64,000 nucleotides of DNA from Bacillaceae bacterium OF18-1A (GCA_027694045.1 JAQEWB010000008.1:37734-101733), one strand, 5' to 3'; positions 33,515 to 42,532 are shown, numbered from the stretch's first letter. Notes: a model not told the origin generated them from the letters alone. A program made the numbers and translations.

Positions 33515-35348
33515 GATACTCCTCCCCCATTTTTGAATCTGGAATTAACAATGTGATTTCTGTACCTTTTCCTGTTGAACTATCAATTTGAAGGGCAGCC
33601 CCTAGCTGTTCAGCCTGTTCATTCATATGTAATATACCATAATGCGGCTCATTCTTTGCTTTAATCATAGATTCAAAAAGAGAAAAGCCAATCCCGTTAT
33701 CTTTTACCTTTAAAAGTACATGTTCCCGTTGATAGCTTAATAAAATGTCAACTTTGTCTGCTTTTGCATGCTTTACAATATTCTGCAAGCTTTCCTGCAA
33801 AGTATCAAAGATGACTCGTTCTTTCGTAAAACTAAGTTTTCGAGAACGGCCTCTTTCATGATATGTAATGGCTAGACCATATTCTTTTTTTAAAGACTGA
33901 ACTTTATTTGTAATTGCTTGTTTTAGTCCTAATCTTTGTGTTGGATATGGCTTTAAAGCATAAATAGAATAACGAACTTCACTTAAACTCTTCCGTAATT
34001 TTTTTATGCTTGTATCTACCACTTGCTGCATGTCTTTTGGTTGATCTGCATATTTTTTCTGAGCTGATTCCATCTGAAATATCACTCCGGCCAATGCTTG
34101 TGCAATTCCATCGTGGATTTCACGAGCAATTCGATTTCTTTCTTCTAAAATTGTTCTTTTTTCCTGTTCAGAAACGAGTGTCCGCGTTTTAAGCAAGCTG
34201 CCTAGTTGATTGGCAAACGTAGCTAAAGTTTGTACATCTTCAGTAATAAAACTCGCACTCCTGCTTTTCCCTGCCACAAACATTCCAACTAATTCATGAT
34301 TTACCTTAAGAGGTAAATATACAAGAGAGCGCATCGTATTTTCAAACACTTCATCTCCTGGAGCCATACCTGTTTTCCAATTAGTAACAACAACAGTTTC
34401 TGATATCTCTTCAAACTCTTTATATAGATCAGAATAATTAGAAATATCATGCCGTACTTTTCCATCCTTTACTAGAAGTGTCCAGTTCTCTTCATCTTTT
34501 GCCCATAAAACATATGCCTGTATTCCTAGAAATCCTTTCAATGATTGTTTCATCTGCTGTAAGTTTCCGGCAGATAATCCATGACTTAATTCCGTCGTAA
34601 TAGAAAAAAGCTTATATAATCGTTCTTTTTCCACCCGTATTTGTCTAACGAAAGAGCTAATGATACAAATTGCCACAAGCGGGAAAAAGAAGAACAAAAC
34701 CATGATTTCATCCATCACACCGCGATATCGGTAATCTAACATATGTATAAGTGAAGAATAAAGTAAACAAAAACTCAAACTCAAAAGTACTAATATATTC
34801 TTTTTGCGCCACTCTTCTAGCGGGTAGGGCTGAGGAAGAAGTACGATTAAAAGGTCGTAAAATAAACTGTTAAACAGGCAAAGAAACGCGCTGAATAAAA
34901 ATAAGATTATGAATTTCTCATATAGCACCGAAAGATTCATCCCAGAAATAAAAAAAGAGAAACATCCACTGGAAAACCATTCTGCTAATACAATGCTAAG
35001 AGCAAGTTGCGCACAATTAAATACAGTCCTTTGCATAGGTAATCGGCGAAACAATTGGATACTTAACATCACACCCACACACGAAACAACAGTTATATAC
35101 ATTCCAAACTGCCAATTCATTGTATAAATAAGCGTAAGACTAAGTGTAATTCCTCCTCTCCAAATGCGGATAGGAAAATATTCAGTAATTCCCATAAACA
35201 TAATTAACAACAAAAGTAGTACAAAATGGGAAGGCATTTTACTTAAAAATAAGGAAATGATAACAACCATTAAACCAAGAAAAGAGATAGAATAAATATA
35301 AAAACTAGCAACTCGCTCTCTCATAGAAGTAAAATCTATCTTTTTCAA
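33489..35348 (-). CDS. NarL-type sensor histidine kinase with membrane and GAF domains, 619 aa
   Basis: Starts at a TTG at 35348 (read as Met, then KKIDFTSMRERV) because GGAGGGATCGTT lies just upstream; an ATG further upstream falls in the bcr1 element and is rejected. About eight membrane helices (15-255) form the sensor. A GAF-like domain follows (about 270-405), then a HisKA_3 domain with the phospho-acceptor His in NRIAREIHDGIAQALAG and a C-terminal ATPase domain with VKDNGIGF. The partner regulator overlaps its 3' end. No ligand is evident. The 5' region carries a bcr1 element and a structured RNA-like element. Confidence 0.92.
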   Translation of the reverse strand: MKKIDFTSMRERVASFYIYSISFLGLMVVIISLFLSKMPSHFVLLLLLIMFMGITEYFPIRIWRGGITLSLTLIYTMNWQFGMYITVVSCVGVMLSIQLFRRLPMQRTVFNCAQLALSIVLAEWFSSGCFSFFISGMNLSVLYEKFIILFLFSAFLCLFNSLFYDLLIVLLPQPYPLEEWRKKNILVLLSLSFCLLYSSLIHMLDYRYRGVMDEIMVLFFFFPLVAICIISSFVRQIRVEKERLYKLFSITTELSHGLSAGNLQQMKQSLKGFLGIQAYVLWAKDEENWTLLVKDGKVRHDISNYSDLYKEFEEISETVVVTNWKTGMAPGDEVFENTMRSLVYLPLKVNHELVGMFVAGKSRSASFITEDVQTLATFANQLGSLLKTRTLVSEQEKRTILEERNRIAREIHDGIAQALAGVIFQMESAQKKYADQPKDMQQVVDTSIKKLRKSLSEVRYSIYALKPYPTQRLGLKQAITNKVQSLKKEYGLAITYHERGRSRKLSFTKERVIFDTLQESLQNIVKHAKADKVDILLSYQREHVLLKVKDNGIGFSLFESMIKAKNEPHYGILHMNEQAEQLGAALQIDSSTGKGTEITLLIPDSKMGEEYHDSNISSG

Positions 35349-35369
35349 AACGATCCCTCCCTCAAAAAA

Positions 35370-35525
35370 TTTATCCCGCATTAACGGGCAGTAGAACCCC
35401 CACCTCAAAATTCGGCGAAGCAAAGAAGTTAGGTGAGAGATCAACTGTCCGTAAAAGCCCGATTGGTTCAACTAATAATCAGTAGGGGATGAAGAAAACC
35501 CCCACTGATTAAAGTTTCACTTTAT
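35370..35525 (+). repeat. bcr1 repeat element, full length (156 bp)
   Basis: The element begins TTTATCCCGCATTAACGGGC and ends GATTAAAGTTTCACTTTAT, with TTTAT at both ends. It contains the GTAAAAGCCCGATTGGTTC and ACCCCCACTGATT blocks that I recall for bcr1, a B. cereus group-specific repeat of about 155 bp with mobile-element features and TTTAT duplications. It lies 22 bp upstream of the kinase TTG start. The name is from memory and not checked against a database. Confidence 0.85.
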
Positions 35526-35540
35526 TATCATCATTATCTA

Positions 35541-35630
35541 ATAAAAAACCGGCACTGGCAAAATGAGAATGTTCCCATTAGCCAATCACCGGCTGTGCAT
35601 TGTCCCTTAGAAGGGATAACACAATATTAG
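35541..35630 (-). ncRNA. Structured RNA-like element ending in a terminator, upstream of the kinase gene
   Basis: On the minus strand a first hairpin, ATTGT...CCCTT-CT-AAGGG-ACAAT (35599-35625), is followed by a second, bulged stem. In that stem GCCGG, TGGC and AATG pair with CATT, GCCA and CCGG (35549-35592), ending in TTTTTTATTAG. A TATACT hexamer lies just upstream. It could be an attenuator in the leader of the two-component operon or a small RNA. I cannot assign it to a known riboswitch. Confidence 0.45.
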
Positions 35631-35693
35631 TATAAAACAGACCTCTCCATTCGGCTACCCATCAAATGTTATATTTGTAAATATATTCTATGT

Positions 35694-35709
35694 CTATCGT
35701 ATAGAACTA
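35694..35709. promoter_or_regulatory. Motif shared with the protease upstream region
   Basis: Reads TAGTTCTATACGATAG on the minus strand, sharing the TAGTTCTATAC block and a GATAG/GTATAG end with 32772-32789. Candidate autoregulatory site of the two-component system. Confidence 0.3.
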
Positions 35710-35768
35710 AAGATGTATATGAAGGAGTCATTCAACATACCGCATCAGTATGACTCACTTAAACAAAC

Positions 35769-35798
35769 AACCTCCCTTCAAACACATGAAGGGAGGTT
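35769..35798. terminator. Perfect inverted repeat, terminator-like
   Basis: AACCTCCCTTC/GAAGGGAGGTT with an 8-nt loop. No gene ends here, and the flanks have only weak T-runs, so its role is unclear. Confidence 0.4.
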
Positions 35799-35810
35799 AG
35801 AGAGAAAAAA

Positions 35811-35877
35811 AGTTAGGTGAGGGCTAATAATCAGTGGGGGTATAAATATCACCCCACTGATTAAAGTTTCACTTTAT
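35811..35877 (+). repeat. Truncated bcr1 copy (3' half)
   Basis: AGTTAGGTGAGGG, an AATAATCAGTGGGGG...CCCCACTGAT hairpin and TTAAAGTTTCACTTTAT match the right part of the bcr1 copy at 35370-35525 in the same orientation; the left half is missing. Confidence 0.75.
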
Positions 35878-36109
35878 TACACAGTCATAAACTTTAGTTT
35901 ACTAAATGGTACATAAGGTGAATCATAATTTTATTTCTGTATCCATTATAACGAAAAGAGTCATAACGAAACAGACTTGTAATTAAAAACAATAAAAGTT
36001 AATATATGGTTACACAGTACTTTACTGTATGATGATTTTAAGAAATCCCCTTAAAATCAATTACTCACATACCTTTTATACAGCAATTGTTCCCCAATTT
36101 CTGTATATC

Positions 36110-36142
36110 AAAAGACCTTTCATTCATTTGAAAGGTCTTTTT
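36110..36142. terminator. Terminator after mobA
   Basis: Stem AAAAGACCTTTC/GAAAGGTCTTTT with an 8-nt loop, overlapping the mobA stop. Confidence 0.9.
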
Positions 36143-36722
36143 GAGCCTGTATATATTCTTCTTTCGTATTCATGTTCAGAAACCACTCTGCATTCGCTTG
36201 TACATCTTCTCCAGCGACATATTTCACATTACATTGTGATAAAAGCTGCCCCATACTTCTTTTTTCTTCTTGAAGTAAAGTGTAAATTTTCTCTTTCACA
36301 CGGCTATGATACGCGGCAAGTAACGGTTGTTTCCTTCCATTAATAATAGGCACAACCGCATCATATTCGTTGCTCGTTTGTTCTAATAAAATCGTAAACC
36401 ACTCAGGCGAAACATTTGGTGCATCGCAAGGCATAATAACATACCAATCCGCTTCTATGTATTCCATCCCGGATACAATTCCAGCAAGTGGGCCATTTCC
36501 TTTATAGTGCGGAATATCTTCTATAATAGGAACTTGTACGAATCGCTCTAACTGCTCTTTTATATTAGAATGACTAATGACTACAACTTCTTGCAAAGCA
36601 TTTTCCATCGCTTTCAAAATATGCTCAATAAAAGTGCTACCTCTCCAACTTGCTAACGCTTTCGGTTCACCGAATCTACTCGACATACCTCCAGCTAATA
36701 CAATTCCAGCATACTTACTCAT
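36120..36722 (-). CDS. mobA: Molybdenum cofactor guanylyltransferase MobA, 200 aa
   Basis: The N-terminus [21 protein letters not shown] is the nucleotide-binding GG-x-S-x-R-x-G-x-x-K motif of MobA, which attaches GMP from GTP to molybdopterin. [12 protein letters not shown] provides the metal-binding aspartate. The rest is a Rossmann-like fold of normal length. It overlaps moaB by 4 bp and is the last gene of that two-gene unit. Other moa/moe genes are not in this window, so the pathway continues elsewhere. Confidence 0.92.
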   Translation of the reverse strand: MSKYAGIVLAGGMSSRFGEPKALASWRGSTFIEHILKAMENALQEVVVISHSNIKEQLERFVQVPIIEDIPHYKGNGPLAGIVSGMEYIEADWYVIMPCDAPNVSPEWFTILLEQTSNEYDAVVPIINGRKQPLLAAYHSRVKEKIYTLLQEEKRSMGQLLSQCNVKYVAGEDVQANAEWFLNMNTKEEYIQAQKDLSNE

Positions 36723-37228
36723 TGGCGGTGTAACTCGAATGTAATATGACCTAACTCTGGTAAAATTAATTTATTCATCGCAAGACGAACCGCTCCGCTA
36801 GAACCTGGCATCGAAAAGACAACTTTACGTCCAATGGTACCACCGATCGCTCTACTTAACATCGCACTACTTCCGATATCTTCTAAATAACTAATCATGC
36901 GGAACAATTCACCAAAGCCAACAATTTCTTTATCTAATAACGCAGATACGGCCTCAATTGTTACATCACGCTTCGTAATACCAGTACCGCCATTCGTTAA
37001 TACAACATCAACATCTTCCCTATGATAACCAGCTAACACTGCTTGCTGAATACTCTCTTTATCATCTTTTACAATTTCATAAGCAGTCACTATATGGCCT
37101 GCTTCTTTTAACAATGCATGTAATAGTTGTCCGCTTTTATCTGTCTCTTCCGTACGTGTATCAGAAATCGTTACAATTTTGCAGCGCACTTCTTTTGGCG
37201 CTTGTTTTTTATGTTCGGTTACGCTCAT
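36719..37228 (-). CDS. moaB: Molybdenum cofactor biosynthesis protein MoaB, 169 aa
   Basis: A MogA/MoaB-fold protein with the molybdopterin-binding motif [11 protein letters not shown] and the downstream [12 protein letters not shown] loop. It acts in adenylylation or binding of molybdopterin before metal insertion. It is the size of B. subtilis MoaB and starts the moaB-mobA operon. No promoter element is obvious to me in the 249 bp before the next plus-strand gene. Confidence 0.93.
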   Translation of the reverse strand: MSVTEHKKQAPKEVRCKIVTISDTRTEETDKSGQLLHALLKEAGHIVTAYEIVKDDKESIQQAVLAGYHREDVDVVLTNGGTGITKRDVTIEAVSALLDKEIVGFGELFRMISYLEDIGSSAMLSRAIGGTIGRKVVFSMPGSSGAVRLAMNKLILPELGHITFELHRQ

Positions 37229-37477
37229 TTTTTATCTTTCCTTTCTTAAAGGCCTTTTCTTTATTTTATCATACATATCTTTACACAATTATGTGTGAAG
37301 CCAGTGACGCACCATGATACAATATAAGTATATACACCCACAAAAAGGAAAAAAACATCCTTTCTTATACTCCTAGACTTCACATCATTAGCTGCTATTT
37401 AAATTCCTTTATATTTTTCACATAGTAGATTTCGTTTTAAAGCTTATATTACAAAATAATTTGGAGGTTCACTCACT

Positions 37478-37657
37478 ATGGAACTGTATAAAAAACTAAC
37501 AACAACATTCATCCTCTTATTTATCGCTTCTATCACTGTCGGTTTTTCATTAAAAGGTGCAATCCCATACGCCACACTAGTAAGCATTATATTCGCAACA
37601 TTATTTTTACTAAGCAGTGCCTTTTGCGCGGGCAAAGCACGTCAAATGAAAGGGTGA
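37478..37657 (+). CDS. Small membrane protein, 59 aa, unknown function
   Basis: The frame starts MELYKKLTTTFILLFIASIT and has two hydrophobic helices (about 9-25 and 30-49), with a basic end GKARQMKG. TTGGAGG lies ten bases before the ATG. It ends 6 bp before the next small gene and both lie before one terminator, so they form a two-gene unit divergent from moaB. No family is recognised. Confidence 0.6.
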   Translation: MELYKKLTTTFILLFIASITVGFSLKGAIPYATLVSIIFATLFLLSSAFCAGKARQMKG

Positions 37658-37663
37658 GCTTCT

Positions 37664-37843
37664 ATGTTCCGTAAGAAACCGATACTTTGCAAATCATGCG
37701 AAAAAGAAATTCAAACGTATGAAAAAGCATGGATCCATATGCCCTTTCCAGCAAGTGGCATAACAAATATGAGAAAGTATATTGAATTAGATGGAGAAGT
37801 ATATTGTAGTTCGTGCATTCAAGTAGTAAATGAAACAACATAA
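37664..37843 (+). CDS. Small zinc-ribbon-like protein, 59 aa
   Basis: Two CxxC pairs, LCKSCEK near residues 9-12 and YCSSCIQ near residues 48-51, frame a short domain with a KAWIHMPFPASG segment. This spacing fits a single zinc-ribbon-type knuckle. It is co-transcribed with the preceding membrane gene and ends at a strong terminator shared with metK. Function unknown. The two Cys pairs and clean operon layout make a real gene likely. Confidence 0.65.
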   Translation: MFRKKPILCKSCEKEIQTYEKAWIHMPFPASGITNMRKYIELDGEVYCSSCIQVVNETT

Positions 37844-37878
37844 AAAAAGCTTTGCGCTCACCGCGCAAAGCTTTTTTT
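37843..37878. terminator. Bidirectional terminator between the small operon and metK
   Basis: Stem AAAAAAAGCTTTGCGC/GCGCAAAGCTTTTTTT with a 4-nt loop. Confidence 0.95.
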
Positions 37879-37884
37879 CATATA

Positions 37885-39084
37885 TTATAGACCAGCTTGC
37901 TCTTTTAAAGCTGCAGCTTTGTCTGTACGTTCCCATGAAAGATCTACATCAGTACGTCCGAAGTGGCCGTAAGCTGCTGTTTGTTTGTAAATTGGGCGAC
38001 GTAGGTCTAGCATTTTAATAATACCAGCTGGGCGAAGATCGAAGTTGTTACGAACTAGTTCTACTAGTACGTCTTCAGATACTTTACCAGTGCCAAATGT
38101 ATCAACTGAAATTGATACTGGTTGCGCTACACCGATTGCGTATGCAAGTTGTACTTCTGCTTTGTCAGCAAGACCAGCTGCTACGATGTTTTTCGCAACA
38201 TAACGAGCTGCATATGCTGCTGAACGGTCAACTTTCGTTGCATCTTTACCAGAGAATGCACCGCCACCGTGGCGAGCGTATCCACCGTAAGTATCAACGA
38301 TGATTTTACGTCCTGTTAAACCAGCATCACCTTGTGGTCCACCAATTACGAAGCGGCCAGTTGGGTTAATGAAGAATTTCGTTTCTCCATCCATTAATTC
38401 TGCTGGAACTACAGCTTTAATTACATGCTCTTTTAAGTCACGATCGATTTCTTCCCATGTAACATCTGGGTGATGTTGTGTAGAAATTACGATAGTATCG
38501 ATACGTACTGGTTTACCATTTTCATCATACTCAACTGTAACTTGCGTTTTTCCATCCGGACGTAGGTATGATAATGTATCATCTTTACGTACTTCAGTTA
38601 AACGGCGAGCTAATTTGTGAGCAAGCGAGATTGGAAGTGGCATTAACTCCTGTGTTTCATTACATGCGAAACCAAACATTAAACCTTGGTCTCCTGCACC
38701 AATTGCCTCAATCTCAGCGTCAGTCATTTGACCTTCGCGTGCTTCTAGCGCTTGGTCAACACCCATAGCGATGTCAGCAGATTGCTCATCGATAGATGTT
38801 AAAACTGCACAAGTTTCTGCATCGAATCCGTATTTTGCGCGTGTGTAACCAATGCCTTGAATTGTTTCACGAACGATTTTCGGAATATCTACGTAAGTAG
38901 AAGTCGTAATTTCCCCCGCTACCAATACTAAACCAGTTGTTACAGTTGTTTCACAAGCCACACGTGCGTTTGCGTCTTTTGATAAGATCGCATCTAAAAT
39001 TGAATCAGAAATTTGGTCACAAATTTTATCTGGATGTCCTTCAGTTACAGACTCAGATGTGAACAGATGACGTTTTTTTGTCAT
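37885..39084 (-). CDS. metK: S-adenosylmethionine synthetase, 399 aa
   Basis: MetK makes S-adenosylmethionine from methionine and ATP. The protein has the signatures [12 protein letters not shown] near the start, [16 protein letters not shown] in the middle, and [22 protein letters not shown] later, with the ATP and phosphate-binding residues in place. Length is normal. A SAM-I riboswitch precedes it on the same strand and should stop transcription when SAM is plentiful. AGGGAGGT precedes the ATG. It is divergent from pckA, as in B. subtilis. Confidence 0.99.
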   Translation of the reverse strand: MTKKRHLFTSESVTEGHPDKICDQISDSILDAILSKDANARVACETTVTTGLVLVAGEITTSTYVDIPKIVRETIQGIGYTRAKYGFDAETCAVLTSIDEQSADIAMGVDQALEAREGQMTDAEIEAIGAGDQGLMFGFACNETQELMPLPISLAHKLARRLTEVRKDDTLSYLRPDGKTQVTVEYDENGKPVRIDTIVISTQHHPDVTWEEIDRDLKEHVIKAVVPAELMDGETKFFINPTGRFVIGGPQGDAGLTGRKIIVDTYGGYARHGGGAFSGKDATKVDRSAAYAARYVAKNIVAAGLADKAEVQLAYAIGVAQPVSISVDTFGTGKVSEDVLVELVRNNFDLRPAGIIKMLDLRRPIYKQTAAYGHFGRTDVDLSWERTDKAAALKEQAGL

Positions 39085-39184
39085 GTGGTAAACCTCCCTA
39101 CAGTAATTGTATATATTGTACGGAACTCATCCTTAATTTGCCACAGATTGCGACATACATTTATTCTCCCACACAAGCATACAG

Positions 39185-39375
39185 AAAAACCTTTCTCACT
39201 TTACATAGAGGAAAGGTTTAATTTGCTACTTGCATACTGCTTTTTGCCCTTCGCTCTTATCGTTCGAGACCTGTAGCCTCGCACAGGTTTTAGCACCTAT
39301 TCACCTGTATTTACCAATACAGATGAGGTTGCTGGGCTTCATCGGGCCTGTCCCTCCGCCAGCTCGGGATAAGAG
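39185..39375 (-). promoter_or_regulatory. SAM-I (S-box) riboswitch of metK
   Basis: The minus strand reads CTTATCCCGAGCTGGCGGAG near 39375, then GATGAAGCCCAGCAACC, AGGTGCTAAAACCTGTGCGAG and GAACGATAAG, which are the S-box P1-P4 landmarks (aptamer about 39254-39375). A terminator stem AAACCTTTC/GAAAGGTTT (39185-39220) and T-run follow before metK. Confidence 0.97.
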
Positions 39376-39538
39376 AGTATCCGTCCCAACCTATACTAAA
39401 GAAATGATATTCATTTGTCAATTAATATTCACATTTTCCTGAAAGTTTTTCTCAATACGGATAGAATGAAATATTAATAAGGAAATAATACATTCACACA
39501 AACAAAAAGAAATAAATAGTATACATTATTTATATAAT

Positions 39539-39549
39539 TGTGTTATACT
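39539..39549 (+). promoter_or_regulatory. CcpN-like operator overlapping the pckA -10
   Basis: TGTGTTATACT matches TRTGHYATAYW, the CcpN consensus as I recall it, at every position. It overlaps a TATACT -10 hexamer 56 bp before pckA. CcpN represses pckA and gapB under glycolytic conditions in B. subtilis. Confidence 0.5.
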
Positions 39550-39604
39550 CTTGTTGGGGATTACGAGAAATATTTCATTATAATGAAAAGGATGGTATTT
39601 AAAT

Positions 39605-41191
39605 ATGAGCACTGTGAATGTCCAAATTGGTTTGCACGAATTACTGAACGGAAGCAATGCACAGATTCAACTAAGTGTTCCGCAATTAGTGGAAAAAGTA
39701 TTAATGCGAAATGAAGGGAAATTAACTTCTACTGGTGCCGTTTCTGCTTCAACAGGAAAATATACAGGACGTTCTCCTAAAGATAAATTTATTGTGAAAG
39801 AAGCTTCGGTTGCTGACAAAATTGCTTGGGGCGCTGTGAACCAACCGATTTCTGAAGAACATTTTAATAAATTATATACGAAAGTTTTAGAATACTTAAA
39901 AGAAAAAGAAGAGTTATTCGTCTTCAAAGGATTTGCAGGCGCGGATCGCAACTATCGCCTACCAATTCAAGTGATTAACGAATATGCATGGCACAATTTA
40001 TTCGTGCACCAATTATTCATTCGTCCAACTGAAGAAGAATTAACAACTCATGAATCAGAGTTCACAATCGTTTCTGCGCCAAACTTCAAAGCTGATCCAG
40101 CTGTTGACGGTACAAATTCTGAAGCATTCATCATGGTTTCATTTGAAAAACGTATCGTACTAATTGGTGGTACAGAATACGCTGGAGAAATGAAAAAATC
40201 AATCTTCTCTATTATGAACTTCTTACTACCTGAACAAGATATTCTTTCTATGCATTGCTCTGCAAACGTAGGCGAAGAAGGCGACGTAGCACTATTCTTC
40301 GGTTTATCTGGAACAGGTAAAACAACTTTATCTGCTGATCCAAACCGTAAATTAATCGGTGATGATGAGCATGGTTGGTCTGATAACGGTGTATTCAATA
40401 TTGAAGGCGGTTGCTACGCAAAATGTGTAAACCTTTCTCACGAGAAAGAGCCACAAATTTTCGATGCAATCAAATTTGGTTCTGTTTTAGAAAACGTTGT
40501 CATTAATAACCAAACGCGTATCGCAGACTATAACGATACTACTTTAACAGAAAATACACGTGCTGCATACCCTATGCATGCGATTGACAATATCGTACTG
40601 CCAAGTGTTGCAGGACATCCAAATACAATTATTTTCTTAACTGCTGATGCATCTGGCGTATTGCCTCCAATCAGTAAGTTATCAAAAGAACAAGCTATGT
40701 ACCATTTCTTAAGCGGTTACACTAGTAAACTAGCAGGAACAGAGCGCGGCGTTACATCTCCGCAAGCTACATTCTCAACTTGCTTCGGTTCACCATTCTT
40801 ACCACTTGATGCATCTCGTTATGCTGAAATGCTTGGTGAAAAAATCGAAAAACACGATGCAAAAGTATTCTTAGTAAACACTGGCTGGACTGGTGGCGAA
40901 TACGGCGTTGGTAAACGTATGAACTTAGGTTACACTCGCGCAATGATTCAAGCTGCATTAAGCGGTGAACTTGCGAAAACTGAAACAGCTAAACATGAAA
41001 TCTTCGGTCTTGAAGTTCCACTTCACGTACCAGGTGTACCTGACGAAGTTTTAATGCCTGAACAAACTTGGGCTGATAAAGCTGCATACAAAGCAAAAGC
41101 AACTGAACTTGCAAATGAATTCAAAGAGAACTTCAAAAAGTTCGAAAGCGTTTCTGAAGATATCATTAACTTAGGCGGTCCAATCGCTTAA
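39605..41191 (+). CDS. pckA: Phosphoenolpyruvate carboxykinase (ATP), 528 aa
   Basis: The ATP-dependent gluconeogenic enzyme that converts oxaloacetate to phosphoenolpyruvate. The P-loop [11 protein letters not shown] is visible, with TGRSPKDKF near the N-terminus, the metal/oxaloacetate region LMHCSAN-like, and DDEHGW. All expected signatures and length are present. The promoter region carries a CcpN-like site, in agreement with repression by glucose. It is divergent from metK and followed by a hairpin terminator, then a long non-coding repeat region. AAAAGGATGG lies before the ATG. Confidence 0.98.
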   Translation: MSTVNVQIGLHELLNGSNAQIQLSVPQLVEKVLMRNEGKLTSTGAVSASTGKYTGRSPKDKFIVKEASVADKIAWGAVNQPISEEHFNKLYTKVLEYLKEKEELFVFKGFAGADRNYRLPIQVINEYAWHNLFVHQLFIRPTEEELTTHESEFTIVSAPNFKADPAVDGTNSEAFIMVSFEKRIVLIGGTEYAGEMKKSIFSIMNFLLPEQDILSMHCSANVGEEGDVALFFGLSGTGKTTLSADPNRKLIGDDEHGWSDNGVFNIEGGCYAKCVNLSHEKEPQIFDAIKFGSVLENVVINNQTRIADYNDTTLTENTRAAYPMHAIDNIVLPSVAGHPNTIIFLTADASGVLPPISKLSKEQAMYHFLSGYTSKLAGTERGVTSPQATFSTCFGSPFLPLDASRYAEMLGEKIEKHDAKVFLVNTGWTGGEYGVGKRMNLGYTRAMIQAALSGELAKTETAKHEIFGLEVPLHVPGVPDEVLMPEQTWADKAAYKAKATELANEFKENFKKFESVSEDIINLGGPIA

Positions 41192-41232
41192 GGATAAACT
41201 TTCTGTTGGAATAACCCTTTACTCATATGAAT

Positions 41233-41305
41233 AAGTGTCGTGTAACTGTAAAGTTTCGCGTACTCACCGACAAAACCCAATGCGGCTTAACGGTTACACA
41301 CACTT
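41233..41305 (+). other. Long-range inverted repeat in the pckA 3' untranslated region
   Basis: AAGTGTCGTGTAAC (41233-41246) can pair with GTTACACACACTT (41293-41305) except for one mismatch or bulge. It encloses about 46 nt just before the pckA terminator and may be a structured 3' UTR or part of a small RNA. Confidence 0.4.
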
Positions 41306-41310
41306 ACATA

Positions 41311-41345
41311 AAAAAGAAGCTTACGTTTTGACGTAAGCTTCTTTC
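41311..41345 (+). terminator. Terminator of pckA
   Basis: Stem AAAGAAGCTTACGT/ACGTAAGCTTCTTT with a 4-nt loop. Confidence 0.93.
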
Positions 41346-41378
41346 TTTATACTTTCGAGCAAAAATAAACTCCGACTC

Positions 41379-42016
41379 GCTAGATCCTCTTCCTTTTCAC
41401 ACATACAAACCACAGATTCCCACACATCAACAATACTTCAACTCACTCCATCCTTCTGGTCTCACTCCGCATGGAAACTAAAATAAGCACTAACCGCTTC
41501 TATCCACCGCTAGATCCTCTTACTTTTCACACACACAAACCACAGATTCCCACACATCAACAATACTCCAACTCGCTCCATCCTTCTGGTCTCACTCCGC
41601 ATGAGCACCAAAATAGGCACTAACCGCTTCTATCCACCGCTAGATCTTCTTACTTCCCACACATAAATCTAACTCCGATTCACTCCATCCTTCTGGTCTC
41701 ACTCCGCACGGAAACTAAAATAAGCACTAACCGCTTCTATCCACCGCTAGATCCTCTTCCTTTTCACACACACAAACCACAGATTCCCACACATCAACAA
41801 TACTCCAACTCGCTCCATCCTTCTGGTCTCACTCCGCATGAGCACCAAAATAGGCACTAACCGCTTCTATCCACCTCTAGATCTTCTTACTTTCCACACA
41901 TAAAATCACGGATTCTCACACGTAAATCTAACTCCGATTCACTCCATCCTTCTGGTCTCACTTCGCATGGGCACCAAAATAGGCACTAACCGCTTCTATC
42001 CACCGCTAGATCCTCT
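41379..42016. repeat. Intergenic tandem array of five ~130-bp units
   Basis: The anchor GCTAGATCCTCT starts at 41379, 41509, 41639 and 41746, at 41876 (with G changed to T) and at 42005, so unit lengths are 130, 130, 107, 130 and 129 bp. Each unit has a CCATCCTTCTGGTCTCACTC block and an ATAAGCAC/ATAGGCAC-TAACCGCTTCTATCCAC block. Unit 3 lacks about 23 bp. No open frame runs through; the plus strand is C-rich and G-poor. Confidence 0.95.
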
Positions 42017-42034
42017 ATTCCATCTAAAAAAAGC

Positions 42035-42066
42035 TTTTTATCTTTTTATCTTTTTATCTTTTTATC
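42035..42066. repeat. Octamer microsatellite TTTTTATC x4
   Basis: Four copies of TTTTTATC overlap the stop codon of the AtpI-like gene (GATAAAAA on its coding strand), next to an A7GCT5 palindrome. Confidence 0.85.
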
Positions 42067-42445
42067 TCTTCGTTAGTTCCTTCTCATCCTTCATACTATA
42101 ATATCCTAAATTCACAACAATTAAGAAATAACCGCCCATAATCCCTACTGCAAACGCCCACATCACCATATGGTGCTCAATTTCGTACATAATAATAGCG
42201 CCTAAAATAGCAGCTGCAAAACGATTAAACATACCGAGCGTCGGTGCTTTCGTTTTCTTTACAATACTATCTCCAAGCTTTTCAATTCTTCTTCCTAAAA
42301 GCCAAACGCAATACATACTTACAATAAGCCCAATTCCAGCACCTAAAAAATGAGCTGAAAACGGTGTTACCATCCATCCTAGTAACAAAATACCTAATAG
42401 ATAATACGATTGAATTTTAAACGACCTTAATGACATACTAATCAT
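42062..42445 (-). CDS. AtpI-like small membrane protein (ATP synthase subunit I family), 127 aa
   Basis: Four hydrophobic helices (about 12-27, 33-52, 74-92 and 97-117) with a basic loop LLGRRIEKLGDSIVKKTKAP. The layout agrees with the AtpI / ATP synthase subunit I family, which aids c-ring assembly. Here it is far from an atp operon, so it is a stand-alone paralogue. GAGGAG precedes the ATG and the stop runs into an octamer repeat. Confidence in the fold is higher than in the role. Confidence 0.65.
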   Translation of the reverse strand: MISMSLRSFKIQSYYLLGILLLGWMVTPFSAHFLGAGIGLIVSMYCVWLLGRRIEKLGDSIVKKTKAPTLGMFNRFAAAILGAIIMYEIEHHMVMWAFAVGIMGGYFLIVVNLGYYSMKDEKELTKR

Positions 42446-42532
42446 GCTGTACTCCTCTTCAGTAATTTTAATCTATCCAACAAAAGATTTCTTTCAAATT
42501 CATACTACTTAAACCTATTTCACTCAAATTAA

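Noticed and set aside
36029..36343. Plus-strand frame over the end of mobA
   Set aside because: Overlaps a well-supported gene and its terminator and has no family features.
41379..42016. Possible CRISPR array
   Set aside because: Units are ~130 bp with no short direct repeat plus variable spacer pattern, and no cas genes are present.
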